Below are positions 1 through 7,434 of a stretch of 64,000 nucleotides of DNA, one piece after another. The notes beneath the pieces were generated by a model. The model ran no database searches and had not been told where the DNA came from. It saw nothing but the letters and a program-made list of their open reading frames with translations. The stretch covers positions 31,934 to 95,933 of the forward strand of contig NZ_PGVE01000044.1 in NCBI RefSeq assembly GCF_002860255.1. Reading direction: 5' to 3'. Made by a program: the position numbers and the translations under genes. The stretch's first letter is position 1. Each line of letters begins with the position of its first letter. This DNA comes from Neobacillus cucumis. GTDB taxonomy: Bacteria; Bacillota; Bacilli; Bacillales; Cytobacillaceae.

Positions 1-55
1 AAACGTTTCTCTATTAGAAGTTTCATTATTTTTTTAAGTAAAATCGAAACGTTTC
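1..55. promoter_or_regulatory. Paired LacI-type operator palindromes
   Basis: Two copies of the palindrome GAAACGTTTC lie about 46 bases apart. The first is cut by the window edge (1-9) and the second is complete (46-55). This is the half-site geometry of LacI/GalR-family operators, and two copies would allow looping. They lie about 180 bases upstream of a sugar-binding lipoprotein gene, so they probably control the ABC operon that follows. The regulator gene is not in the window. Cre boxes have a related core, so CcpA binding cannot be excluded. Confidence 0.55.
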
Positions 56-234
56 TCTAAAAGGAGGTATCCTACTAAACCAGGATCATATCAATATATT
101 TATATACCAATAGTAAGTTTTTGCTGGCAGTCCTTGTTCTATTAATAATTTATTAATACAATAAGCAAGTACTGTTATTTACAAAAAATATCCAAACTAT
201 TACAAAAGCCAATAAATTATTGGAGGATACTAAA

Positions 235-1497
235 ATGAAATTTTTAAGTAAAAAAGTTGCAACTGTAGCTTTATTAGGATCACTAGTGGTTTCTGGTGCT
301 CTGGCAGGATGTTCATCATCAAGCTCTTCATCTTCAAGTAAAGATGGCCAAACAACCATCACTGTTTGGGGTATGGGGGAAGAAGCAAAATCATTACCAA
401 AAATCGCAAAAGAATTTGAAAAAGAAAATCCAAAGATTCATGTCCAAGTTCAAGCACTTCCATGGGATAAAGCTCATGACAAGCTTTTAACCGCAGTAGC
501 TTCTAAACAAGGCCCGGATGTTGTGCAGATGGGTACTACATGGATTCCGGAGTTTGCTTCAGCAGGCTCATTAATGGACTTATCATCCGCGGCAGATAAA
601 TATCCTGAACTTGCTGCTGATAACTTCTTTGACGGTTCCGTTCAAACAACAAAAGTTGATAATAAAGTAGTCGGGGTGCCTTGGTATATCGATACTCGCG
701 TTCTTTATTACCGTACTGACTTATTGAAAAAAGTCGGTTATGACCAGGCACCAAAAACGTGGGAAGAGTTAAGTGATGCGGCTAAAAAACTTAAGGCACG
801 CGGAGGTAATAACTACGGAATCAGCATTGATGCGAATGAGCAAAGCTTGTCCTTCATGCTTGCCCGTCAAAATGGTTCACAATTACTTGATGGAAACAAA
901 CCTCTATTTAATCAGAAAGAATTTGTTGATGCAGTTAAATACATGGATAGTTTCTTCAAAAACGGTTCGGCTCCTAAAAATGATATCGGTTTAGATGCGG
1001 TCGCAGCATTTAAAGGGGATGGGATTGTTCCAATGTTCATCAGCGGACCATGGATGGTTAAAATCATTAATGATCAAGCCCCTGAATTAAAAGGGAAATG
1101 GGCAACAGCCGTTCTTCCTGCCAAAGAAAATAACATTTCAGCACTTGGCGGATCTGACCTGTCTGTTTTCCAATATACAAAGCATAAAGATGCAGCACTT
1201 AAATTTGTCGCTTATATGAGTAAACCAGAAACCCAACTTGAATGGTTAAAATTAGTAAACGCAATGCCTGCAAATAAGAAGGCATGGGAAGATCCAGCAT
1301 TACAAAATGATCCAAACCTAAAAGTGTTCGGTGAACAAATGAAAAATTCCCAGCCTGTACCAGTAATTCAACAATGGGAACAAATTGCTCAAGCATTCTT
1401 AAAGAGCAATGAACAAATTTTCCGCGGCGGTGCAGATGTTCAAAAAACAATGGATGACTTTAACCAAAAGGCTGAGGAAATTTTAAGTAAGAAATAA
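235..1497 (+). CDS. Sugar ABC transporter substrate-binding lipoprotein
   Basis: Extracellular solute-binding protein of family 1 (maltose/oligosaccharide type), 420 residues, which is normal for the family. The N-terminus is a lipoprotein signal with lipobox LAGC and the lipidated Cys at residue 26, followed by a Ser-rich linker. The mature part starts with TITVWGMGEE, the usual first strand of this fold. The ATG at 235 is preferred over an upstream TTG because TGGAGG sits 8-9 bases before it. It is the first gene of a three-gene importer with two MalF/MalG-type permeases. No ATPase is encoded here, so a shared MsmK/MsmX-type ATPase is expected elsewhere. The sugar cannot be named from the sequence. 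Confidence 0.93.
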   Translation: MKFLSKKVATVALLGSLVVSGALAGCSSSSSSSSSKDGQTTITVWGMGEEAKSLPKIAKEFEKENPKIHVQVQALPWDKAHDKLLTAVASKQGPDVVQMGTTWIPEFASAGSLMDLSSAADKYPELAADNFFDGSVQTTKVDNKVVGVPWYIDTRVLYYRTDLLKKVGYDQAPKTWEELSDAAKKLKARGGNNYGISIDANEQSLSFMLARQNGSQLLDGNKPLFNQKEFVDAVKYMDSFFKNGSAPKNDIGLDAVAAFKGDGIVPMFISGPWMVKIINDQAPELKGKWATAVLPAKENNISALGGSDLSVFQYTKHKDAALKFVAYMSKPETQLEWLKLVNAMPANKKAWEDPALQNDPNLKVFGEQMKNSQPVPVIQQWEQIAQAFLKSNEQIFRGGADVQKTMDDFNQKAEEILSKK

Positions 1498-1515
1498 GAA
1501 ACCTGCAGAAAAACG

Positions 1516-1549
1516 TTAGCATTCACCTATTAAAATAGGTGAATGCTAA
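1516..1549 (+). terminator. Intercistronic hairpin after binding-protein gene
   Basis: A perfect 16-bp stem (TTAGCATTCACCTATT with its complement) and a two-base loop are followed by GTTTTATC. It lies between the binding-protein gene and the first permease. It probably acts as a partial terminator or 3' stabiliser, so that the binding protein is made in excess over the permeases. Confidence 0.7.
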
Positions 1550-1599
1550 GTTTTATCAGGAGTTGTCCTATATTGGGGTTTGTGAAGGAAGGGACTGTT

Positions 1600-2478
1600 A
1601 TGAAGAAAAGTAAAACACCATATTTTTTTATTGCTCCAACCCTTATTTTATTAACGTTGTTTTCCATTTTGCCTATTTTTATTGCACTTATCATCAGTTT
1701 CACAGATATCAATATCGTCGGACTAGCCGATTATTCGAAGATTAACTTTATTGGTTTTGACAATTATAAAGAGGTTGTAAAAGATCCGATTTTTTTAAAG
1801 TCCATATTTAATACGTTGTTTTATGTAGTATTCGGAGTTCCATTGGTTATCATCCTGTCATTGGGAGTGGCCCTTCTGATCAACTTTGGAAAGGCACGAA
1901 TCTTTAAGGCATTCCGCGTTATTTTTTATATGCCTTCCATTACTAACGTGGTAGCGGTTGCGGTAGTCTGGAGCTATCTTTATAATCCTCAATTAGGTCT
2001 GTTCAACTATTTATTAAAACTCGTTCACTTGCCGCCTGTTCCTTGGCTGCAGGACCCTATTATGGCGAAAATATCACTAATTGCTTTAGCATTGTGGAGA
2101 GCAATCGGTGTGAATATGATTATCTTTTTAGCTGCAATCCAAGGTATACCAAAAACGTACTATGAAGCGGCACAGCTTGATGGTGCAAATTCATGGAAAC
2201 AACTGACAAAAATCACTGTCCCATTATTGCGGCATGCCATTTTCTTCGTATCGATCACAACCATGATTGGCTGGCTGCAATTTTTCGAAGAACCATTTGT
2301 CATGACAAACGGCGGGCCGCTTGATAGTACGACGTCAGTAGCACTCTTTATTTATCATAACGGTTTCCAACTTAGTAATTTTGGCTACGCTGCAGCTGGT
2401 TCGTTCATTTTGTTTATTACCATTATCATTATTACATTGGTTCAATTTAAATTTCAAAATAAGAATGTAGATTATTGA
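1600..2478 (+). CDS. Sugar ABC transporter permease, MalF type
   Basis: Inner-membrane permease of 292 residues with about six hydrophobic segments. The cytoplasmic EAA loop (YYEAAQLDGANSWKQL) contacts the transport ATPase. The family's C-terminal half ends in a motif around FVMTNGGPLDSTTS, typical of MalF/UgpA-like subunits. The ATG at 1600 has GAAGGAAGGG just upstream. An in-frame ATG at 1543 would begin inside the intercistronic hairpin and is rejected. It is followed after 10 bases by the partner permease, and the two should form a heterodimer fed by the lipoprotein at 235. Confidence 0.93.
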   Translation: MKKSKTPYFFIAPTLILLTLFSILPIFIALIISFTDINIVGLADYSKINFIGFDNYKEVVKDPIFLKSIFNTLFYVVFGVPLVIILSLGVALLINFGKARIFKAFRVIFYMPSITNVVAVAVVWSYLYNPQLGLFNYLLKLVHLPPVPWLQDPIMAKISLIALALWRAIGVNMIIFLAAIQGIPKTYYEAAQLDGANSWKQLTKITVPLLRHAIFFVSITTMIGWLQFFEEPFVMTNGGPLDSTTSVALFIYHNGFQLSNFGYAAAGSFILFITIIIITLVQFKFQNKNVDY

Positions 2479-2488
2479 GGTGAAGCCA

Positions 2489-3313
2489 ATGAAAACTTCA
2501 ACAGAACGGTCTCAACAATGGATTTCAGCGATTATTTTAACCATTGCCGGCATCCTAGTCGTACTCCCTTTTATTTGGATGGTTCTTTCGTCTTTTAAAA
2601 CAGAGGGGGAAGTAAGTTCTTTAATACCGACACTGTTTCCCAAAAAATTCACATTAGAGAATTTCCAAAACCTATTTGAAAATATGAGTTTCGGACTTTA
2701 TTTAAAAAATACGATTGTCATTGTACTTTGTTCCTTTGTCGGATTATTTTTAAACGCAATGGCCGGCTATGCATTTGCAAAATATCAATTTAAAGGGAGA
2801 GACAAACTCTTTTACCTGGTACTTGCCACGATGATGATTCCTGGACAAGTAACCATGATCCCGGTGTATCTCATCCTAAATAAGATGCACCTTACCAATA
2901 CGATGGCTGGTATTGTGCTGCCAGGACTTGTCGGTGCATTCAGTATCTTCTTATTCAGACAGTTCATGTCCACCATTCCAGATGAATTACTAGAGGCGGC
3001 ACGTCTGGATGGCGCAAGCGAATTAAGAGTATTTATGCAGGTGGTACTGCCGATCTCAAGGTCAATCTTGGCAGTACAAGGAATCTTAACCTTTATCGCC
3101 GGCTGGAACAGCTTCCTATGGCCATTGATTATCGCAAATGATGAGAATTTATATACGCTATCCGTTGGATTGTCCTTATTAAAGGGCCAATACGGCGGCA
3201 ATTATGCTTTACAAATGGCCGGTTCAACATTTATGGTTGTACCAATTGTTGTGATTTTCATTATATTCCAGAAGCATATCATTGATGGATATACTATTTC
3301 GGGAATGAAATAG
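2489..3313 (+). CDS. Sugar ABC transporter permease, MalG type
   Basis: Second membrane subunit of the importer, 274 residues and six predicted segments. The EAA loop is LLEAARLDGASELRVFMQVV, and the C-terminus ends in DGYTISGMK, the usual GxxxSGxxK-like end of MalG proteins. The ATG at 2489 follows a GAGGTG ribosome site; a GTG at 2480 overlaps that site and is less likely. It is the last gene of the operon and is followed by a dispersed repeat and a strong terminator. No sugar-cleaving enzyme is attached to this operon inside the window. Confidence 0.93.
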   Translation: MKTSTERSQQWISAIILTIAGILVVLPFIWMVLSSFKTEGEVSSLIPTLFPKKFTLENFQNLFENMSFGLYLKNTIVIVLCSFVGLFLNAMAGYAFAKYQFKGRDKLFYLVLATMMIPGQVTMIPVYLILNKMHLTNTMAGIVLPGLVGAFSIFLFRQFMSTIPDELLEAARLDGASELRVFMQVVLPISRSILAVQGILTFIAGWNSFLWPLIIANDENLYTLSVGLSLLKGQYGGNYALQMAGSTFMVVPIVVIFIIFQKHIIDGYTISGMK

Positions 3314-3317
3314 TAAT

Positions 3318-3350
3318 AAGAAAAGCGCAGGCGCCTTGGTCAGCCCCGAT
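3318..3350 (+). repeat. Dispersed repeat, type B (AAGAAAAGCGCA family)
   Basis: The sequence starting AAGAAAAGCGCAGGCGCCTT and ending CAGCCCCGAT resembles the element at 63902-63982. It is a 5' fragment of that element, lying directly against a terminator. I recall similar elements in many Bacillaceae genomes, but this was not checked here. Confidence 0.65.
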
Positions 3351-3390
3351 AGCCCGTTTCAATTACATGTTGAAACGGGCTTTGTTTGTT
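3351..3390 (+). terminator. Rho-independent terminator of the ABC operon
   Basis: A 12-bp perfect stem, AGCCCGTTTCAA with its complement, and a 7-base loop are followed by TTGTTTGTT. It ends the three-gene ABC operon. Confidence 0.85.
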
Positions 3391-3401
3391 GAAAGTCTGG
3401 T

Positions 3402-3452
3402 ACATGAGAACCATCCCCGTGTTTGGAAGCAGAAGAACCGTCCCCGTGTTTA
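3402..3452. repeat. REP-like palindrome family, copy 1 (degenerate)
   Basis: Two direct half units (GAGAACCATCCCCGTGTTTGG and AGAACCGTCCCCGTGTTTA, partly shown) occur without the inverted partner. The last three bases, TTA, are the stop codon of the HPr-kinase-like gene on the minus strand. Confidence 0.75.
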
Positions 3453-4376
3453 CGAATTTGTTATGTCCGCTTCGATCCTGCTCATGAATTCTTCTGCGGC
3501 GCTGTAGCCTTGCTGTTTTAGGTACCAGTTATTGGCTGCTGCTTCGATTAATCCCGCGACATCACGGCCGGGCTGGAGCTGGATTTCAAGGGAAGGGATT
3601 TTAACTCCCATATAGTCGGTATAGTGGAATTCCTGTTCTAATTCATTATACAAGGCGTCCTTTTCCCATTTCGTCAAATGAATATCAAGGGTAATGCGTG
3701 TTTCATCTTGAAAAGCCTTGCGCCCGTATAGACGTACCACATTCAACAAACCGATACTGCGTAGAGCCAAAAATTCCTTACTTTTGCCATCATGTGTCCC
3801 TAAAATCGTTTGCGGACTTAGCTTCTTTAGGACCACAATATCATCCGACACAAGCCGGTGTCCTCGACGTATTAGGGTGTGCGCCGTCTCGCTCTTCCCT
3901 ACCCCCGAGCCTCCACGAAGTAAGATTCCAATCCCGGACACATTCATACATACTCCATGCACCGCCATTTCTGGTGCCAGTTCCTTTACCAAATAAGCAT
4001 CCAATTTGGGGATAAACTCTGAAGTGGTTTCAGGCTTATTCGTAATTAACAAAGGGATCCCCTGCTCGGTACAATGGTGTATTAAATAGGTAAGTCCCTC
4101 CTCACCCGCTGTTACAATAAAACAAGGCGGATGATAGTGGACAATATTTCCGATGCGAATTTTGCGTTCCTCTTTACTTAATTTATGTAAATAGGTAATT
4201 TCCTTTTTTCCTAAAATTTGAACTCGCTCTGTGGGAAAAAAGTCAAAATGACCAACAAACTCCAAGCCGGGACGATGCACCCGTGATTGTGTGATCGTTT
4301 TCTGCAGCTGGTTTTCACCTGCCAGCACTTTCAATGAAAACCTTTGAGCCAAGTTTTCAACGGTAATTTTTTTCAC
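3450..4376 (-). CDS. HPr kinase/phosphorylase paralogue (divergent)
   Basis: 308 residues, close to the roughly 310 of HprK. The N-terminal DRTGG-like half carries the conserved RPGLE. The C-terminal half has His140 (AVHGV), a P-loop at 155-162 (GGSGVGKS), an acid pair at 178-179 (SDD) and the late motif QPGRDVAGLIEAAANN. These are the known parts of the bifunctional kinase/phosphorylase that acts on Ser46 of HPr. It differs from standard HprK in several spots, such as RGGSG where GKSG or GDSG is usual. It is not beside lgt, where the main hprK normally sits, so it is probably a second copy. The GTG at 4376 matches the family's N-terminus. An upstream extension is possible but unlike the family. 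Confidence 0.8.
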   Translation of the reverse strand: MKKITVENLAQRFSLKVLAGENQLQKTITQSRVHRPGLEFVGHFDFFPTERVQILGKKEITYLHKLSKEERKIRIGNIVHYHPPCFIVTAGEEGLTYLIHHCTEQGIPLLITNKPETTSEFIPKLDAYLVKELAPEMAVHGVCMNVSGIGILLRGGSGVGKSETAHTLIRRGHRLVSDDIVVLKKLSPQTILGTHDGKSKEFLALRSIGLLNVVRLYGRKAFQDETRITLDIHLTKWEKDALYNELEQEFHYTDYMGVKIPSLEIQLQPGRDVAGLIEAAANNWYLKQQGYSAAEEFMSRIEADITNS

Positions 4377-4581
4377 CTTATACTCACGTCCTATTAGCCT
4401 TTTACAATAAATTATACTGAAGATTATTGGAATCGTCATCCAATTACGAATAGTACCAGGCAAGGATATAACGACTGCGTTCACCTCAAACACATTTTCA
4501 TATTAGTGTCCTAAAAGGAATATATATGTAAAATGTTGTAAGTCTTTTGATCTACCAAGGGATAGTAAGAGGGGGAAAGGG

Positions 4582-5700
4582 ATGTTATATACAGACGAGT
4601 TTTTGGAGAAGTTACGGATGGAAGGCGATCCCATTCCTGATCGAATCATTGAAGAATTGTTCGAGAACAGCCAGGTTGGCGCCGTAAATGATTTGTTGAA
4701 AAAATTAATGCACAATAACCAGAAGTACCCAGAAGAGCTGCCTGATCATATTGAATGTTGGCTTGAGGATACCGCTAATTGCCCAGAAGGCGTAGATTGG
4801 GAACGAATAAGAAAGGCAACTGATTTATTTAAAGAACATGGTATTGCTATCACCTTCTTATTATCCACCTGCTCACTTGTGTATTGCTACGCGGCACGTA
4901 AAGGTGTGAAGGTCCTTACATTCAGCTATCGCTTAGGCCAAAACGCATACCGCCGGATAGCAGAAACGGGTCAATTTGTCCTCCATGTCATGGCACCAGG
5001 CGGATTGGAATCCGGAGGACAAGGAATCAAAGCCATCCAAAAAGTCCGTTTAATGCATTCAGCCATTCGACATATGGTTCGAATGACCGGTCGATGGGAC
5101 GAAAAAGAAAATGGCCTCCCCATTTGTCAGGAAGATTTGCTCGGAACTCTATTAACCTTTTCCGGCGTGATTATTAAGGGGCTTCGCCATTTAGGTATGA
5201 AGGTAACCGAAAAGCAGGCGGAGGATTATCTGTACTTTTGGAAAATCGTCGGAATCATGCTGGGAGTTCGAGAGGATATTATCCCTAAAACCATGAAAGA
5301 GTCCAACCAATTGGAGGAAATGATTAAAAAAAGGCATCATGGGCCGTCTCCGGAAGGAATCCAGATGACCCGAGCTCTGCTTGAATTTCATGCCGGCCTG
5401 ATTCCCGGTCAAATGTTTGACAACATGATCCCTGCTCTGATTCGAGAAACTGTAGGGGATCAAATAGCAGACTGGATGGAGGTTCCGCACTCCAATTGGC
5501 AAAAGCTGATGAAATATAAAGAGCTAACGGGCTTTTTGCTAGACTCAGATTATACTGGCTTGTTTGGAAGTATGGTCAATCGGCTTGGGCTTGCCTTAAT
5601 CAAGCGCCAGTCACTTGCCATGACCGATTATGAATATACCCCGTTTCTTATACCAACTGAATTGCGAAAGGTTTGGGGGATTGAGGTAAAGGGGAGGTAA
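4582..5700 (+). CDS. MpaB/Lcp-family (DUF2236) heme oxygenase-like protein
   Basis: 372 residues with GGGGGAAAGGG before the ATG. It carries the DUF2236 signature: Arg125 and Thr129 (RRIAET) and His159 (KVRLMHSAI). The 4- and 34-residue spacings equal those of Arg164, Thr168 and His198 in latex-clearing protein Lcp of Streptomyces, where the His binds heme b. It has no signal peptide, so it is probably cytosolic. The family includes rubber oxygenase and fungal MpaB. The substrate here is unknown, and rubber cleavage should not be assumed. It is a monocistronic gene between an HprK paralogue and a convergent DUF2294 gene, with a shared terminator. Confidence 0.82.
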   Translation: MLYTDEFLEKLRMEGDPIPDRIIEELFENSQVGAVNDLLKKLMHNNQKYPEELPDHIECWLEDTANCPEGVDWERIRKATDLFKEHGIAITFLLSTCSLVYCYAARKGVKVLTFSYRLGQNAYRRIAETGQFVLHVMAPGGLESGGQGIKAIQKVRLMHSAIRHMVRMTGRWDEKENGLPICQEDLLGTLLTFSGVIIKGLRHLGMKVTEKQAEDYLYFWKIVGIMLGVREDIIPKTMKESNQLEEMIKKRHHGPSPEGIQMTRALLEFHAGLIPGQMFDNMIPALIRETVGDQIADWMEVPHSNWQKLMKYKELTGFLLDSDYTGLFGSMVNRLGLALIKRQSLAMTDYEYTPFLIPTELRKVWGIEVKGR

Positions 5701-5736
5701 AACAAGCAGGACCCTTATTGTCCTGCTTGTTTTTTC
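5701..5736. terminator. Bidirectional terminator
   Basis: A 12-bp perfect stem, AACAAGCAGGAC with its complement, and a 7-base loop are followed by TTTTTTC. It starts right after the DUF2236 stop codon and also faces the convergent DUF2294 gene. Confidence 0.88.
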
Positions 5737-5741
5737 TAATC

Positions 5742-6086
5742 CTACACGATTGGTTTTTCAAAAATAAATACGGATACAGCCATATCCTCTTCAATCTTTG
5801 CATCCGAAAATAAATGAAGCAGCTTCGAACCGACGAGTTCCTCCATTCCTTCAGGCACTTCCTGCTTATATACATCCCGAATCATATCGGTGCGGGCACT
5901 ATGAATGACTTTTTTGCCTTCTTGGGATTGTGCGATAAATTTTTCCGTGGGCGTCAGAATACCATACATGGTCGTGACAGCCATATTCTCCACGAAATGA
6001 GTAAAAATTCGCTCTGGTCCCTTTCCAAAAATATCTTTTCGCATTTTCCGTACAAAATCATTAAATGCTGTTTCCTTTTTCCCCAT
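5742..6086 (-). CDS. DUF2294 domain protein
   Basis: A 114-residue soluble protein starting MGKKETAFNDFVRK, with GGAGGAAAGACC just before the ATG at 6086. The body (FGKGPERIFTHFVENMAVTT, EKFIAQSQEGKKVIHSARTD) matches the pattern of DUF2294 proteins, which are common in Bacillaceae and often linked in annotation to Na+/carboxylate functions without proof. No catalytic residues can be assigned. It is a single gene, convergent with the DUF2236 gene. An in-frame upstream extension lacks a ribosome site and was not used. Confidence 0.8.
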   Translation of the reverse strand: MGKKETAFNDFVRKMRKDIFGKGPERIFTHFVENMAVTTMYGILTPTEKFIAQSQEGKKVIHSARTDMIRDVYKQEVPEGMEELVGSKLLHLFSDAKIEEDMAVSVFIFEKPIV

Positions 6087-6305
6087 GGTCTTTCCTCCTA
6101 ACCATTCGCTACTATACAGCAAAATCCTTGAAAAATTCAACCAGTATAATTTTGGCTTGTTTTTTTTGATGAGAGGAGTATAATCATGTCTGTGCTAGAC
6201 ATAATTCAGACACATTTTCTTGATGGAATTCTAATAAAACTTTTTGTTAGAACTCTATTTATTATACCCATGGAATGATTCGTTAGTAGGAATTGCTAAT
6301 TGATT

Positions 6306-6359
6306 ACTCCACGATAAGAAACATCTCATGAGATGTTACCTTGTCGTGGAGTTTTTTTG
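6306..6359 (+). terminator. Leader terminator upstream of the TRIC gene
   Basis: The outer stem ACTCCACGA pairs with TCGTGGAGT and is followed by TTTTTTTG. Inside it sits an 18-base perfect palindrome (AACATCT...AGATGTT, 6320-6337). It lies in the 343-base gene-free stretch 6087-6429, between a divergent gene and the TRIC start. It would end a short transcript begun between 6141 and 6300, so it may be a conditional terminator of a leader. I recognise no known riboswitch core in the rest of the stretch. Confidence 0.7.
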
Positions 6360-6429
6360 TGTGAAAATTATTCCACGGTCGCATTTTTCACTTAAATATT
6401 GTCTTATTATATCAGGGGGTTTTGGAGGA

Positions 6430-7041
6430 ATGTCTTGGGTCGTCTTACATTTTATCGGAATTATTTCTTATGCAGCAAGCGGAGCATTTGTTGCACTTGA
6501 AGCAGAATATTCCTTTATTGGGGTGTATGCATTAGGATTAACCACTGCCTTTGGGGGCGCGTTGGTTCGAAATTTGATTATCGGTGTCCCTGTCTCTGAA
6601 CTGTGGGACCATACCATTATTTTAACGGTTTTAGTAACGCTGACATTCATTGTCTTATTACCGCTAAAGTGGATTAATCATTGGAAACGGTGGAGTTTAT
6701 TTTTTGATTCGATTGGACTTGCCTCCTTCGCTCTTCAAGGAGCCATGTCGGCAAAAGAGGTTTTTTCCGATGATTTGGGGGTAATGATATTGGCCTCGAT
6801 GTTTACCGGCGTGGGCGGAGGAATGATTCGTGACATCATAGCTGCCCGAAAACCGCTTGCTTTAAAAGAAGAAATTCATGCCATTTTAACGATTCTATGT
6901 GCTTTTTGTATATGGCTGGGTTGGAGCACCCCGATTCAGTTGACTCTTATAATCCTTGTTGTGATAGCTTTACGCATGTCTGCTATTCGCTATCAGTGGC
7001 GGCTGCACCTGCCCTGCCATCTTAAGAAGGGGGATCAGTAA
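6430..7041 (+). CDS. TRIC cation channel family protein (UPF0126)
   Basis: A membrane protein of 203 residues with about six or seven hydrophobic segments. It contains two internal repeats, each with a Gly-rich motif: TTAFGGALVRNLIIG in the first and FTGVGGGMIRDIIAARKP in the second. This GGG-x-x-R-D/N pattern defines bacterial TRIC channels, which form trimers that pass monovalent cations. The ATG at 6430 is the natural family start. An SD-like GGGGG lies about 10 bases upstream and a GGAGG almost touches the start. A leader hairpin precedes it, and a REP-like repeat starts right after its stop. Confidence 0.85.
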   Translation: MSWVVLHFIGIISYAASGAFVALEAEYSFIGVYALGLTTAFGGALVRNLIIGVPVSELWDHTIILTVLVTLTFIVLLPLKWINHWKRWSLFFDSIGLASFALQGAMSAKEVFSDDLGVMILASMFTGVGGGMIRDIIAARKPLALKEEIHAILTILCAFCIWLGWSTPIQLTLIILVVIALRMSAIRYQWRLHLPCHLKKGDQ

Positions 7042-7216
7042 TAAAAACGTGGGGACGGTTCTTTTGCTTCCGGATGGATTCTCCGGAGCAGAAGAAATGT
7101 TTAATTAGAATAGAATACATTTCTTCTACTTCTTTGGCCTGACGTTCTTCGAATTCCGGTGTAGATGGCCACTCTGGGATTTGATAATCAATAAGATCTT
7201 CAATTTCGTATGGCAT
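7022..7216 (-). CDS. Small hypothetical protein, C-terminus in repeat
   Basis: A possible 64-residue acidic protein (MPYEIEDLIDYQIPEW...), running antiparallel into the end of the TRIC gene. The first 45 residues have a protein-like composition, while the end (RKQKNRPHVF) is read from REP-like copy 2. No good ribosome site is seen before the ATG. It is probably a short gene or gene remnant whose 3' end was overwritten by the repeat. I do not recognise it. Confidence 0.3.
   Translation of the reverse strand: MPYEIEDLIDYQIPEWPSTPEFEERQAKEVEEMYSILIKHFFCSGESIRKQKNRPHVFITDPPS
7045..7098. repeat. REP-like palindrome family, copy 2
   Basis: The left arm GTGGGGACGGTTCTTTTGC is followed by a degenerate right arm (CTCCGGAGCAGAAGAA). 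It starts three bases after the TRIC stop codon. Confidence 0.65.
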
Positions 7217-7434
7217 AAGGTGTCCAGATATCAATGTGTTTTCTGTAAAGTGAATTAATGTAATAATTTTTTCAAAAAACTATATGTTATAGTTTTATCT
7301 TATCCTATGATTCAGACCAAGTAATTGAGTAAAGTACACTATAAAATATTTGTTTATACTATAGTATGTTTATCCTTCCCTATGGTTCTTTTCTACATAG
7401 ACTATATAGAATACATAGTGAAAGGAGTGAGACT

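Noticed and set aside
1543..1599. Upstream start for the first permease
   Set aside because: The ATG lies inside the intercistronic hairpin and has no ribosome site; ATG 1600 does.
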